A model generated the notes under the pieces. It was given only the letters and a program-made list of their open reading frames with translations. It was not told the origin of the DNA and did no database searches. A program made the translations under genes and the position numbers. A stretch of 64,000 nt of DNA from 630D-37 sp037478835 (GTDB lineage: Bacteria; Chloroflexota; Anaerolineae; Anaerolineales; Villigracilaceae). The stretch covers positions 248,001 to 312,000 of the forward strand of contig JBBFLV010000002.1 in assembly GCA_037478835.1 (NCBI GenBank), given 5' to 3'. Below, one piece after another: positions 52,672-59,652 of the stretch (its first letter is position 1; every line of letters begins with the position of its first letter).

Positions 52672-53394
52672 ATGTCCAAAAAGTACCTGTTCGTTCCCGT
52701 TTTGCTGGTTCTGGCGCTGGTATTGAGTGCCTGCGGTGCCGCGGCGGTTTCTCCTACCTCGCCACAGACGCGCACTCTCAATGTCACCGGTCAGGGAGTG
52801 GTCTACCTGGCTCCGGATATCGCCTATATCAACATCGGTGTTCACACCGAGAATCCCAGCGCTTCCGATGCCGTGGCGGAAAACAACTTACAGACACAGC
52901 AGCTGATTGAAACCCTGCGTCAGAACGGCATCGATCCGAAAGACATCCAAACGACCAACTTCTCGATCTTTCTCAACTACAACTATAGTCCTGAAGGGAC
53001 GCGCGGGGATGCCTTTTACGTGGTCGAGAACACGGTTCTGGTAACCGTGCGCGACCTGAGCAAGATCGGCGCCTTACTCGATGCCGCAGTAAAAGCCGGT
53101 GCCAACAATGTCTACGGCATTCAATTCGATATTGCCGATAAGACCGAAGCGGCCAAAAAGGCGCGCGAAGAGGCCTTCAAGAACGCCCAACAACAGGCCG
53201 AAGAGGTGGCCAAACTCAGCGGCGTGACCTTGGGCACCATCCAGAACATCTCCTTCAGCGAAAGCTACCCCGGCCCCTACTTCCTGGGCGGGAAGGGAGG
53301 CGGTGGTGGAATTGCTGCCATGCCGGAAGTGCCCGTGCAACCCGGCCAGCTCAGTGTCACCGTCACCGTCAATGTGACCTACGAGATCAAATAG
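52672..53394 (+). CDS. SIMPL-domain (DUF541) lipoprotein
   Basis: The product has 240 residues. The lipobox is LVLSAC (Cys22). The SIMPL core follows: RTLNVTGQGVVYLAPDIAYINIGV, QTQQLIETLRQNGID, KDIQTTNFSIF. The family forms oligomeric periplasmic or surface proteins (BP26-like) of poorly known role, linked to stress in some bacteria. GGAGG precedes the ATG. A convergent-gene terminator follows. Confidence 0.92.
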   Translation: MSKKYLFVPVLLVLALVLSACGAAAVSPTSPQTRTLNVTGQGVVYLAPDIAYINIGVHTENPSASDAVAENNLQTQQLIETLRQNGIDPKDIQTTNFSIFLNYNYSPEGTRGDAFYVVENTVLVTVRDLSKIGALLDAAVKAGANNVYGIQFDIADKTEAAKKAREEAFKNAQQQAEEVAKLSGVTLGTIQNISFSESYPGPYFLGGKGGGGGIAAMPEVPVQPGQLSVTVTVNVTYEIK

Positions 53395-53417
53395 GCAAAC
53401 ATCCCCCCTTAAAACTT

Positions 53418-53452
53418 GTAGGACAACCGCTCATGCAGTTGTCCTACTTTTT
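53418..53452. terminator. Rho-independent terminator between convergent SIMPL and etfA genes
   Basis: A perfect 10-bp stem GTAGGACAAC / GTTGTCCTAC with a 10-nt loop is followed by TTTTT on the + strand. On the minus strand AAGTTTTAAG follows, so it may work in both directions. Confidence 0.88.
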
Positions 53453-53465
53453 CATTCCAGGCAGA

Positions 53466-54449
53466 TTATTTTCCCAGCTTCTTGCGGAAGGCTTCGGTCA
53501 GTGCCGGCACGACCTTGAACAGGTCGCCCACTACGCCGTAGCGAGCCACTTTGAAGATCGGCGCTTCGGGGTCCTTGTTGATCGCCACCACCAGTTTGGC
53601 GCCCCGAATGCCGGAAATATGCTGAATCGCGCCGGAGATGCCGCAAGCGATATACAAATCCGGGGCCACCGTCTTCCCCGTTTGCCCCACCTGATGAGCA
53701 TAGGGAATGTAACCGGCATCCACCACAGCCCGGCTGGCGCCGACCGCGCCACCCAGCAGCGTTGCCAGCTCCCCGATCAACTCGAAGCCCTTGCGCGCCG
53801 CGGTGGCTTCATCTGCGCCGGCCAGGTTGGTCACGCCACGGCCACCGGCGACGATCACACCGGCATCGGTCAGGCTGACGCTGCTCTCCGAGACCGCATA
53901 TCCTTCCACCGTAACCGCACTTTCGCCTTTCTTCTCCAAAGCGATCGGTGTACCGTTTCGGCTTTCATCCCGTGCTGGGCGCGGGAACGCACGGGGACGC
54001 AAGGTGGCGATCTGCGGACGGCTATGGCAGACCACTTTCTCGAACAATTTCCCTTCGTAGATCGGGCGTGTGGCGATGATCTGGGAGCCGTCTAGCTCCA
54101 GTCCGGTCACATCGGCCAGAACGCCCGTGTTCAGGTCCACGGCCAGGATGGCGGCCAGCTCACGGCCACGGGTGGTGGTGGGGAAAAGGATCGCATCCGG
54201 AGATTGCGCCGTGGCCAGCGCGCTTAACGTGGAAGCGAACACATCGGCGTAGTAATCATCCAGCGTCGCATCGTCGCAGAAAAAGACTTCATCTGCACCG
54301 TATTCGTAGGCGGCCTTGACCAGGTTTTTTCCGCTCGCGCCGAGCACCACTGCCTGCACCGTTCCCCAGCCCTTGGCGACCCCCAAGGCTTCCCAGGAGG
54401 CCGGCTGGACCTCGCCCTTGAAGTGATCAATGTATACCAGCGTCTTCAT
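53466..54449 (-). CDS. etfA: Electron transfer flavoprotein alpha subunit
   Basis: The product has 327 residues. The N-domain has the ETF-type GASGKNLVKAAYEYGADEVF. The FAD-binding C-domain shows the family signature near its end: LYIACGISGAIQHISGIRGAK with INKDPEAPIF. It carries FAD and passes electrons from acyl-CoA dehydrogenases to the quinone pool through ETF:QO or a bifurcating partner. It overlaps etfB by ATGA and is last in the ACAD-etfB-etfA operon. Confidence 0.96.
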   Translation of the reverse strand: MKTLVYIDHFKGEVQPASWEALGVAKGWGTVQAVVLGASGKNLVKAAYEYGADEVFFCDDATLDDYYADVFASTLSALATAQSPDAILFPTTTRGRELAAILAVDLNTGVLADVTGLELDGSQIIATRPIYEGKLFEKVVCHSRPQIATLRPRAFPRPARDESRNGTPIALEKKGESAVTVEGYAVSESSVSLTDAGVIVAGGRGVTNLAGADEATAARKGFELIGELATLLGGAVGASRAVVDAGYIPYAHQVGQTGKTVAPDLYIACGISGAIQHISGIRGAKLVVAINKDPEAPIFKVARYGVVGDLFKVVPALTEAFRKKLGK

Positions 54450-55216
54450 AGCACCTTCTCCGCCAGGATTTTCTCGGCCAGTTTTTCGGCGATCTCTTCA
54501 ACCGTTTCTCCTTCAATGAATTCGCAAGGCTGTTCGCGGCTCGGCGGGGCGAACATTTCGCGCTGCTCCAGCACCGGCGCCGGGGCCGAGATGCCCAGAT
54601 CGGCCAACGTCCAGGTGGGGATCACGGCACGCGAGGCTTTGCGGATGCCCATGAAGGAGGGATAGCGTGGCTCGCCGATGCTCTGCACGACGCTCAAAAC
54701 CGCCGGCAGCGCAGCGTGCACGATCTGGCGACCCTCTTCGATCACCCGTTCGACGCGCACCTGTCCGTTTCCCAGTTCAATGCTCCCGGCCAGGCTCAGG
54801 AGCGGCCAGCCGAGCCGGCGCGCCGTTTGGGCCGGGGTCAGGCCGGTGCCGCTATCGATGCTTTGTCGCCCGAAGATCACCATCTCGGCATCGCCAATCT
54901 TGCGAATGGCGGCGGCCAGCACTTGCGCCGCGCCCTGGGCATCCAGGGTTTCCAGCGCCGGGTCCGAGATCAGGATCGCTTCGTCTGCACCCATGGCCAG
55001 GGCATGTTTGAGCGCTTCCTTTGCCGATTCCGGCCCAATGCAGATGGCAACGACCGTCGCTCCGTGTTTATCCTTCTGCTGCAATGCCGCTTCGACGGCA
55101 TATTCGTCAAAGGGGTTGATCACCAGCGGTGAATCCCCCCAGCTCACTTTGCCGTTTTCCAGGCTGATCTTCGCCTCGGCGTCCGGCACTTGTTTGATAC
55201 AGGTGACGATTTTCAA
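54446..55216 (-). CDS. etfB: Electron transfer flavoprotein beta subunit
   Basis: The product has 256 residues from a TTG at 55216, which follows GGAGGTCACC; the family usually starts MKIVVCIKQVPD and here reads (TTG)KIVTCIKQVPD. The frame runs to 55255 but lies across the ACAD stop. The AMP-binding region and the family signature (VERVIEEGRQIVHAALPAVLSV) are present. It pairs with etfA and is 20 nt after the acyl-CoA dehydrogenase. Confidence 0.95.
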   Translation of the reverse strand: MKIVTCIKQVPDAEAKISLENGKVSWGDSPLVINPFDEYAVEAALQQKDKHGATVVAICIGPESAKEALKHALAMGADEAILISDPALETLDAQGAAQVLAAAIRKIGDAEMVIFGRQSIDSGTGLTPAQTARRLGWPLLSLAGSIELGNGQVRVERVIEEGRQIVHAALPAVLSVVQSIGEPRYPSFMGIRKASRAVIPTWTLADLGISAPAPVLEQREMFAPPSREQPCEFIEGETVEEIAEKLAEKILAEKVL

Positions 55217-55236
55217 GGTGACCTCCTGTAGAGAGA

Positions 55237-56451
55237 CTAGGCGGGCTTTGCCCATTCTTCCGGATCGTAGGCCGGTGCTTCGCAGCGCAGTGGTTTATCC
55301 TGCCGCGTTCCCAAAGCGTAGCCGGCCTGGATCAAGGTTTGGATTTCCGAACTGCCTTCGTAGATGATCGTAGCGCGGATATTGCGCAGGTGACGTTCCA
55401 TGTCATACTCGTCAATATAACCATAAGCGCCGTGTACCTGGATTGCCTCGTTCGCCGCGCGGAAGGCCGCTTCGGTGGCAAATTTCTTGGCAATCGAGGT
55501 CTCGCGCGTGCAGCGCCGCCCCTGGTTTTTCAGCCAGCCAACCTGCCAGTAAAGCAGACGGGCGATCTCGTAATCGGTGAGCATAGCGGCGATCTTTTGC
55601 TGGATCAGCTGATGCTCGGCGATCGGCTTGCCGAAGGCGACGCGTTCGCGTGCGTAGCGTGTACTGGCCTCCAGCGCGGCGCGGATCACGCCTGTGGCGC
55701 CGGCGGCTACCGTATAGCGCCCATGATCGAATGCCGACATGGTGATCTTAAAGCCCTCTCCCTCCTCACCGATGCGGTTTTCGACGGGCACGCGCACATC
55801 CTGGAAGTGAATCCATCCCGTCGACCCGGCGCGCATTCCCATCTTGCCATGCAGATCGCCGCGGGTGATCCCCTCAGAATGCAGGTCAACCAAGAAAGTC
55901 GATAGCCCCTCGGAAGGCTTGGATGCGTTCGGATTCGTGCGCGCCGTCACCAAGGCAAAATCGGCCTTGCTGGCCAGGGAAATCCACATTTTTTCGCCGT
56001 TCAGGATGTAAAAATCGCCCTCGCGTCGGGCGCTGGTGCGCATCGCGGCGACATCGGACCCCATGCCGGGTTCGCTGAAGGCGCCGCAGCCGATCTTTTC
56101 CCCTTTCGCCAGCGGGGTCAGGAAACGGCGCTTTTGCTCCTCCGTGCCCCACTGCAACAGCGTCAGGCCGCAGAGCCCCACGTGTACCGACATGACCACG
56201 CGCAGCGTGCTATCCACAGCCTCCAGCTCTTCGCAGGCCAATCCTAGGGAGATGTAATCCATTCCCTGCCCGCCATAGCGCACCGGGAACGAGATGCCCA
56301 GCAACCCTAGCTCTCCCATGCGTTGAAGCACCCAGGGAATGGGTTCTTGTTTCCGGTCGTACTCGCGGATCACCGGCGCGACTTCCTTCTGCGCGAACTC
56401 GCGCACCATCTTTTGTACCATCTGGTGTTCAGGGGAAAGAGAAAAATCCAT
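55237..56451 (-). CDS. Acyl-CoA dehydrogenase
   Basis: The product has 404 residues from the ATG at 56451, preceded by GGAGGATCT. It has the FAD/substrate signature GAFSEPGMGSDVAAM, the C-terminal QVHGAYGYIDEYDMER and the catalytic-Glu segment IIYEGSSEIQ. It dehydrogenates an acyl-CoA to the 2-enoyl-CoA; chain length or branching is not readable. ETF genes follow directly, the usual electron acceptor. A TATAAT with an inverted-repeat operator overlapping the expected -35 suggests repression by a TetR-type regulator. Confidence 0.95.
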   Translation of the reverse strand: MDFSLSPEHQMVQKMVREFAQKEVAPVIREYDRKQEPIPWVLQRMGELGLLGISFPVRYGGQGMDYISLGLACEELEAVDSTLRVVMSVHVGLCGLTLLQWGTEEQKRRFLTPLAKGEKIGCGAFSEPGMGSDVAAMRTSARREGDFYILNGEKMWISLASKADFALVTARTNPNASKPSEGLSTFLVDLHSEGITRGDLHGKMGMRAGSTGWIHFQDVRVPVENRIGEEGEGFKITMSAFDHGRYTVAAGATGVIRAALEASTRYARERVAFGKPIAEHQLIQQKIAAMLTDYEIARLLYWQVGWLKNQGRRCTRETSIAKKFATEAAFRAANEAIQVHGAYGYIDEYDMERHLRNIRATIIYEGSSEIQTLIQAGYALGTRQDKPLRCEAPAYDPEEWAKPA

Positions 56452-56467
56452 AGATCCTCCGGGGGAT

Positions 56468-56473
56468 ATTATA
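56468..56473 (-). promoter_or_regulatory. -10 box of the acyl-CoA dehydrogenase/ETF operon
   Basis: TATAAT is read on the minus strand 16 nt before the ATG, with GGAGGA in between. The position expected for -35 (about 56491-56496) falls inside the inverted repeat at 56492-56509. Confidence 0.6.
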
Positions 56474-56491
56474 CTGCAAAACCGACCGATT

Positions 56492-56509
56492 CTACCGACC
56501 GTTCGGTAG
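56492..56509. promoter_or_regulatory. Palindromic operator, TetR-type (CTACCGACCGTTCGGTAG)
   Basis: A perfect inverted repeat CTACCGA-CCGT-TCGGTAG lies over the predicted -35. A further half-like unit ACCGACCGATTC sits 13 bp away toward the gene (56481). ACCGAC/GTCGGT-type palindromes are common TetR-family operators in fatty-acid gene control. No regulator gene is adjacent. Confidence 0.6.
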
Positions 56510-56574
56510 GTTCGTTGCTCTTGATCAATCACCTTTCAGGCGGCAAAAGCCCCTCGCCGCACATTCCTGTGCCT

Positions 56575-56825
56575 CACACCCTCATCCACCAACACACACC
56601 CTCCATCTCTCCTCTCCTGCTCTCCCGTTCTCCCGCTCTCCTGCTCTCCCGTTCTCCCGCTCTCCCGTTCTCCTCCTCTCCCACTCACCTTCTCACCTTC
56701 TCCTCTTCCCTCTCCCATCTCCCGCTCTCCATCTCCCGCTCTTCATCTTCCATCTCTCCTCTCCCATCTCCCGTTCTCCTCCTCGCCTGCTCTCACGCTC
56801 TCACCTTCTCCCACCTCCCCTCCTC
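56575..56825. repeat. Pyrimidine-rich CTCTCCCGCTCTCC simple-sequence tract
   Basis: About 250 bp of CTCTCCCGTTCTCCCGC, CTCACCTTCTCC and similar units, the reverse complement of the tract at 26025-26215. It overlaps the 3' end of the 2-hydroxyacid dehydrogenase gene, whose TGA stop (as GCGTGAGAG on the minus strand) lies in it. Confidence 0.85.
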
Positions 56826-57767
56826 CCATTCTAACCCCAATCCCTCGATCAGGTTTTTGATCGTATTCCGATGCACCCGCTCCCAGGCCGTCGGGCTTGA
56901 ATTAGCGTTATGTGGTGCCAGCATCACGTGATCCATCTTGCGCAGCGGACTATCGAGCGGTAGCGGCTCTACTTCAAAAACATCCAGTGCCGCACCACCT
57001 AACCTTCCCTCCTCCAGCGCTTGGATCAATGCTCCTTCGTCCACCACCGGCCCGCGTGCCGTGTTGATCAGCACTGCGCCGGGCTTCACCCATTGCAAGG
57101 TTTGGGAATTGATCAGGTGGTAACTGGTGGGATTCAGATCGCAGTTCAGCGAAATAAAGTCCGAGCGCCGTAGCAGATCTTCAATCGTCGTCATCTCGAT
57201 CCCTGTCTCAGCGATGAACACCGGGTCAATCTCCACAATATCATTGCCGAGCACTTTCATCCCGAAAGCACGAGCGCGGCGCGTGACCGCTTTGCCGATA
57301 TTCCCCACGCCGATCACCCCCAGCGTACATTCACTCAGAGAACGACCGGGGATCTTCTCCCAACGACCTTCCTTCATCGCCCGATCCATCCACGGCTGAC
57401 GACGCGCAAAGTTCAGAATGTAACCCATCACCGTATCTGCTACCGGCAGCGTGAAGGCATTCGGCGTGCGACAAACGCGAATTCCCAGTCGGGTGGCGGT
57501 TTCCGTGTCGATCGAATCGATCCCCGTTCCCCATTTGGAGATCACCTTCAGGCGCGGCGCACAGGCCTCTAGCACACGCGCTGTGTAGCGATCGTCTCCG
57601 CAGATCGTGCCGTCGAATTGGCCGGCATAGCGCAGGAGATCGGCCTCCTCCATGCGCTCCTGCACTTCCGGTACGATCACTTCCAGTCCATACGAATCAA
57701 AAAGCGGTTGGAAGCGCTCACGGAATGGGATGAGATACGGAGCGGTGAGCAGAACGGTGAACATCAT
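56793..57767 (-). CDS. D-isomer-specific 2-hydroxyacid dehydrogenase (phosphoglycerate-dehydrogenase-like)
   Basis: The product has 324 residues. It has the NAD motif LGVIGVGNIGKAV, the catalytic Arg in LINTARGPVVDE, the Glu in LGGAALDVFEVEPLP and the His in VMLAPHNANSS. It reduces or oxidises a D-2-hydroxyacid; it lacks the ACT domain of serine-pathway SerA. The last ten or so residues (EWEEGRWEKVRA) and the stop are encoded by the simple repeat. It overlaps the CMP-sugar synthetase gene by ATGA, suggesting a joint role in an acidic sugar pathway. Confidence 0.92.
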   Translation of the reverse strand: MMFTVLLTAPYLIPFRERFQPLFDSYGLEVIVPEVQERMEEADLLRYAGQFDGTICGDDRYTARVLEACAPRLKVISKWGTGIDSIDTETATRLGIRVCRTPNAFTLPVADTVMGYILNFARRQPWMDRAMKEGRWEKIPGRSLSECTLGVIGVGNIGKAVTRRARAFGMKVLGNDIVEIDPVFIAETGIEMTTIEDLLRRSDFISLNCDLNPTSYHLINSQTLQWVKPGAVLINTARGPVVDEGALIQALEEGRLGGAALDVFEVEPLPLDSPLRKMDHVMLAPHNANSSPTAWERVHRNTIKNLIEGLGLEWEEGRWEKVRA

Positions 57768-58444
57768 TCTCCTTTCCCAAAACCGGCCTTCCAGCGCACC
57801 AGCGCCTCGGCCAAGATGAAATCCTCTTCCTCGTCAATATCAATCGCCTCTAAGCGCGGCATCTCGAACATCAGCGGTCGCTCCCCCAAGCGGTTGCGTC
57901 GTGAAACCAGCGTCTGGCGAGTAAAAAGGTAGATACAGGAGTTTTCCTCGTAGACCGGCGGCAAATCCTGGGTTTGGAGCAAAATCGCCGGGTTGTGATT
58001 GATCGCCCGTCCCAGCTGATCGTAGAGGCGGGTTTGCAGGCGGGTCACCGAAAAGAGCGAATCATACGTCGGGTAATGGGCCAGGAACGTCTGAATCGCC
58101 TTACGGATCGTCTCCGGGCGCAGGAGCGGATTCGTACTGTGCGTCTGCAGGTAGAAATCCGCCTCCACCTGAGCCGTATCGTAAAGCAAAATCTCGTTCA
58201 TCGGCACCGTATCGCCGCGCAGCGCTTCTGGCCGCTCCAGGATCATCACCTGCGGAAAGGAACGTCGCACCCCCTCCATCACCGTTTCCGAATCCGTATC
58301 CACCACAACCCGATCGATTTCCGGCACCGCCAGCAACGTCTCAAGGATATAGTGAAAGAGCGGCTTACCAGCCAAGGGACGATAGTTCTTCCCCGGCACG
58401 CGTTGACTGTGATGACGCATGGGAACAAGGGCAACGAGGCTCAT
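57764..58444 (-). CDS. CMP-acylneuraminate/CMP-nonulosonate cytidylyltransferase family protein
   Basis: The product has 226 residues. The CTP-binding N-terminus PMRHHSQRVPGKNYRPLAGKP matches NeuA-type enzymes, and DTDSE and QTHSTNPLLRP are conserved substrate loops. It would activate a nonulosonic or related acidic sugar with CTP. No NeuB-type synthase is in the window. The overlapping 2-hydroxyacid dehydrogenase is the only partner. A TATAAT ends 10 nt before the ATG. Confidence 0.88.
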   Translation of the reverse strand: MSLVALVPMRHHSQRVPGKNYRPLAGKPLFHYILETLLAVPEIDRVVVDTDSETVMEGVRRSFPQVMILERPEALRGDTVPMNEILLYDTAQVEADFYLQTHSTNPLLRPETIRKAIQTFLAHYPTYDSLFSVTRLQTRLYDQLGRAINHNPAILLQTQDLPPVYEENSCIYLFTRQTLVSRRNRLGERPLMFEMPRLEAIDIDEEEDFILAEALVRWKAGFGKGE

Positions 58445-58454
58445 ACGGGGTTGA

Positions 58455-58460
58455 ATTATA
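58455..58460 (-). promoter_or_regulatory. -10 box of the CMP-sugar synthetase operon, near-leaderless
   Basis: TATAAT on the minus strand ends 10 nt before the ATG at 58444, leaving at most a few bases of leader. No Shine-Dalgarno is visible in the gap. Confidence 0.5.
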
Positions 58461-58604
58461 CTCTAAGGAAGGGGAAAACCGATCTGCATGAGAAACCGCC
58501 TGCTGACCGTAGCCTCTTTCCCCGTTTCGTCTCTCTGCCGACCGGAACAGCGCACACCTCACCTCCCCGAAGCTAGCTCCTCACCATTCCGCTTCCGCCT
58601 CTCG

Positions 58605-58692
58605 TCCACAACCATCCGATCAACAGACCATCCGACCAACAGGCCATCCGACTATCCGACTACCCGACCACCCGACCAACGATCATCCGACC
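58605..58692. repeat. ACCATCCGACCAACAGGCC-type simple-repeat tract
   Basis: Units such as CCATCCGACCAAC, CTATCCGACTACCCGACC and ACCCGACCAACG run up to the promoter at 58698. It is the complement-related family of the GGTCGGATGGTCGG tract at 35262. Confidence 0.8.
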
Positions 58693-58697
58693 ATAAG

Positions 58698-58706
58698 TGG
58701 TAAAAT
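58698..58706 (+). promoter_or_regulatory. Extended -10 promoter, predicted leaderless
   Basis: TGGTAAAAT, identical to that at 3612, lies 7 nt before the ATG at 58714. The upstream bases are repeat sequence without a -35 match. Confidence 0.6.
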
Positions 58707-58713
58707 ACCACCA

Positions 58714-59175
58714 ATGACCCTCGACCCTGCAATCCTCAACTCCCTCATCCTCCTGCTAAGCGGCTTCGGCGCCGCATTCCTGCTCGCCCTTTGGGTTTCA
58801 CTGATCGTGTGGACCTATCGCGATATCCGTGCGCGCACCACCGATCGCCTCTCCCACATCCTGGCCGTCTTGCTCACCGCCATCCTCAATCTGCCTGGGC
58901 TTGTCCTCTATCTCCTCCTGCGCCCTGCTCAGACGCTGGAAGAAGCCTACCAACGCTCCCTGGAAGAGGAGATGATCCTGCAAGCGCTGGAGGCCCAGGC
59001 ACAATGTCCCGGCTGTGAACGCACGGTGGATGCTGCCTGGATCATCTGCCCGACCTGTCGCACCCGCCTGAAGAAAACCTGTCCCTCCTGTCAGCGCCTA
59101 CTCGAACTTGCCTGGGACCTCTGTCCCTATTGTGGCTGGGAAGAGCGTAAAAGCGAACCAACCGTTCAAGAGTGA
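58714..59175 (+). CDS. Membrane protein with C-terminal double zinc ribbon
   Basis: The product has 153 residues. Two membrane helices (about 9-33 and 46-68) are followed by a short coiled region and two zinc ribbons: CPGCERTVDAAWIICPTC and CPSCQRLLELAWDLCPYC, the DZANK pattern. The ribbons would be cytosolic. The function is unknown; such proteins are often adaptors. It starts the thioesterase-BchI-GT-C gene run. Confidence 0.85.
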   Translation: MTLDPAILNSLILLLSGFGAAFLLALWVSLIVWTYRDIRARTTDRLSHILAVLLTAILNLPGLVLYLLLRPAQTLEEAYQRSLEEEMILQALEAQAQCPGCERTVDAAWIICPTCRTRLKKTCPSCQRLLELAWDLCPYCGWEERKSEPTVQE

Positions 59176-59178
59176 CCT

Positions 59179-59652
59179 ATGCTTGCTCCCAAGACGATTC
59201 GCGCCTCGCGCATTCAGATCGCGCAACTCATGCAACCCGAACATGCCAATAGCCACGGCAATGTTCACGGTGGATGGATCATGAAACTGGTCGACGAAGC
59301 CGGCGCCCTGGCCTGCATGCGCCATGCCCAGCGCCGCGTGGTGACCGTGGCGATCGATTCCATGGTCTTCCACCAACCCATCCGCATCGGCGACCTGGTG
59401 ATCCTAACGGCGGAGGTCACCTACGCCGGGCGCACTTCGATGGAAGCCGAAGTGCAGGTGATCGCCGAAAATCCGATCAGCGGCCAGCGTACCCATACCA
59501 ACACCGCCTACGTCGTCTACGTCGCCCTCGATGACCAGGGCAATCCCACCCCGGTGCCTCCTCTCATCCCCGAAAGCGATGAGGACCTGCGCCGCATGGA
59601 AGCCGCCCGTCAACGGCAGGCATATCGTCTTAGTCAACAAAAACGGGCATGA
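59179..59652 (+). CDS. Acyl-CoA thioesterase (YciA/BACH-type hot-dog)
   Basis: The product has 157 residues, starting 3 nt after the zinc-ribbon gene. The motif HANSHGNVHGGWIMKLVDEAG, with the catalytic Asn/Asp positions, and VVTVAIDSMVFHQPIRIGD identify the YciA/ACOT7 family, which hydrolyses short to long acyl-CoAs. It overlaps the BchI-like gene by ATGA. Confidence 0.93.
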   Translation: MLAPKTIRASRIQIAQLMQPEHANSHGNVHGGWIMKLVDEAGALACMRHAQRRVVTVAIDSMVFHQPIRIGDLVILTAEVTYAGRTSMEAEVQVIAENPISGQRTHTNTAYVVYVALDDQGNPTPVPPLIPESDEDLRRMEAARQRQAYRLSQQKRA

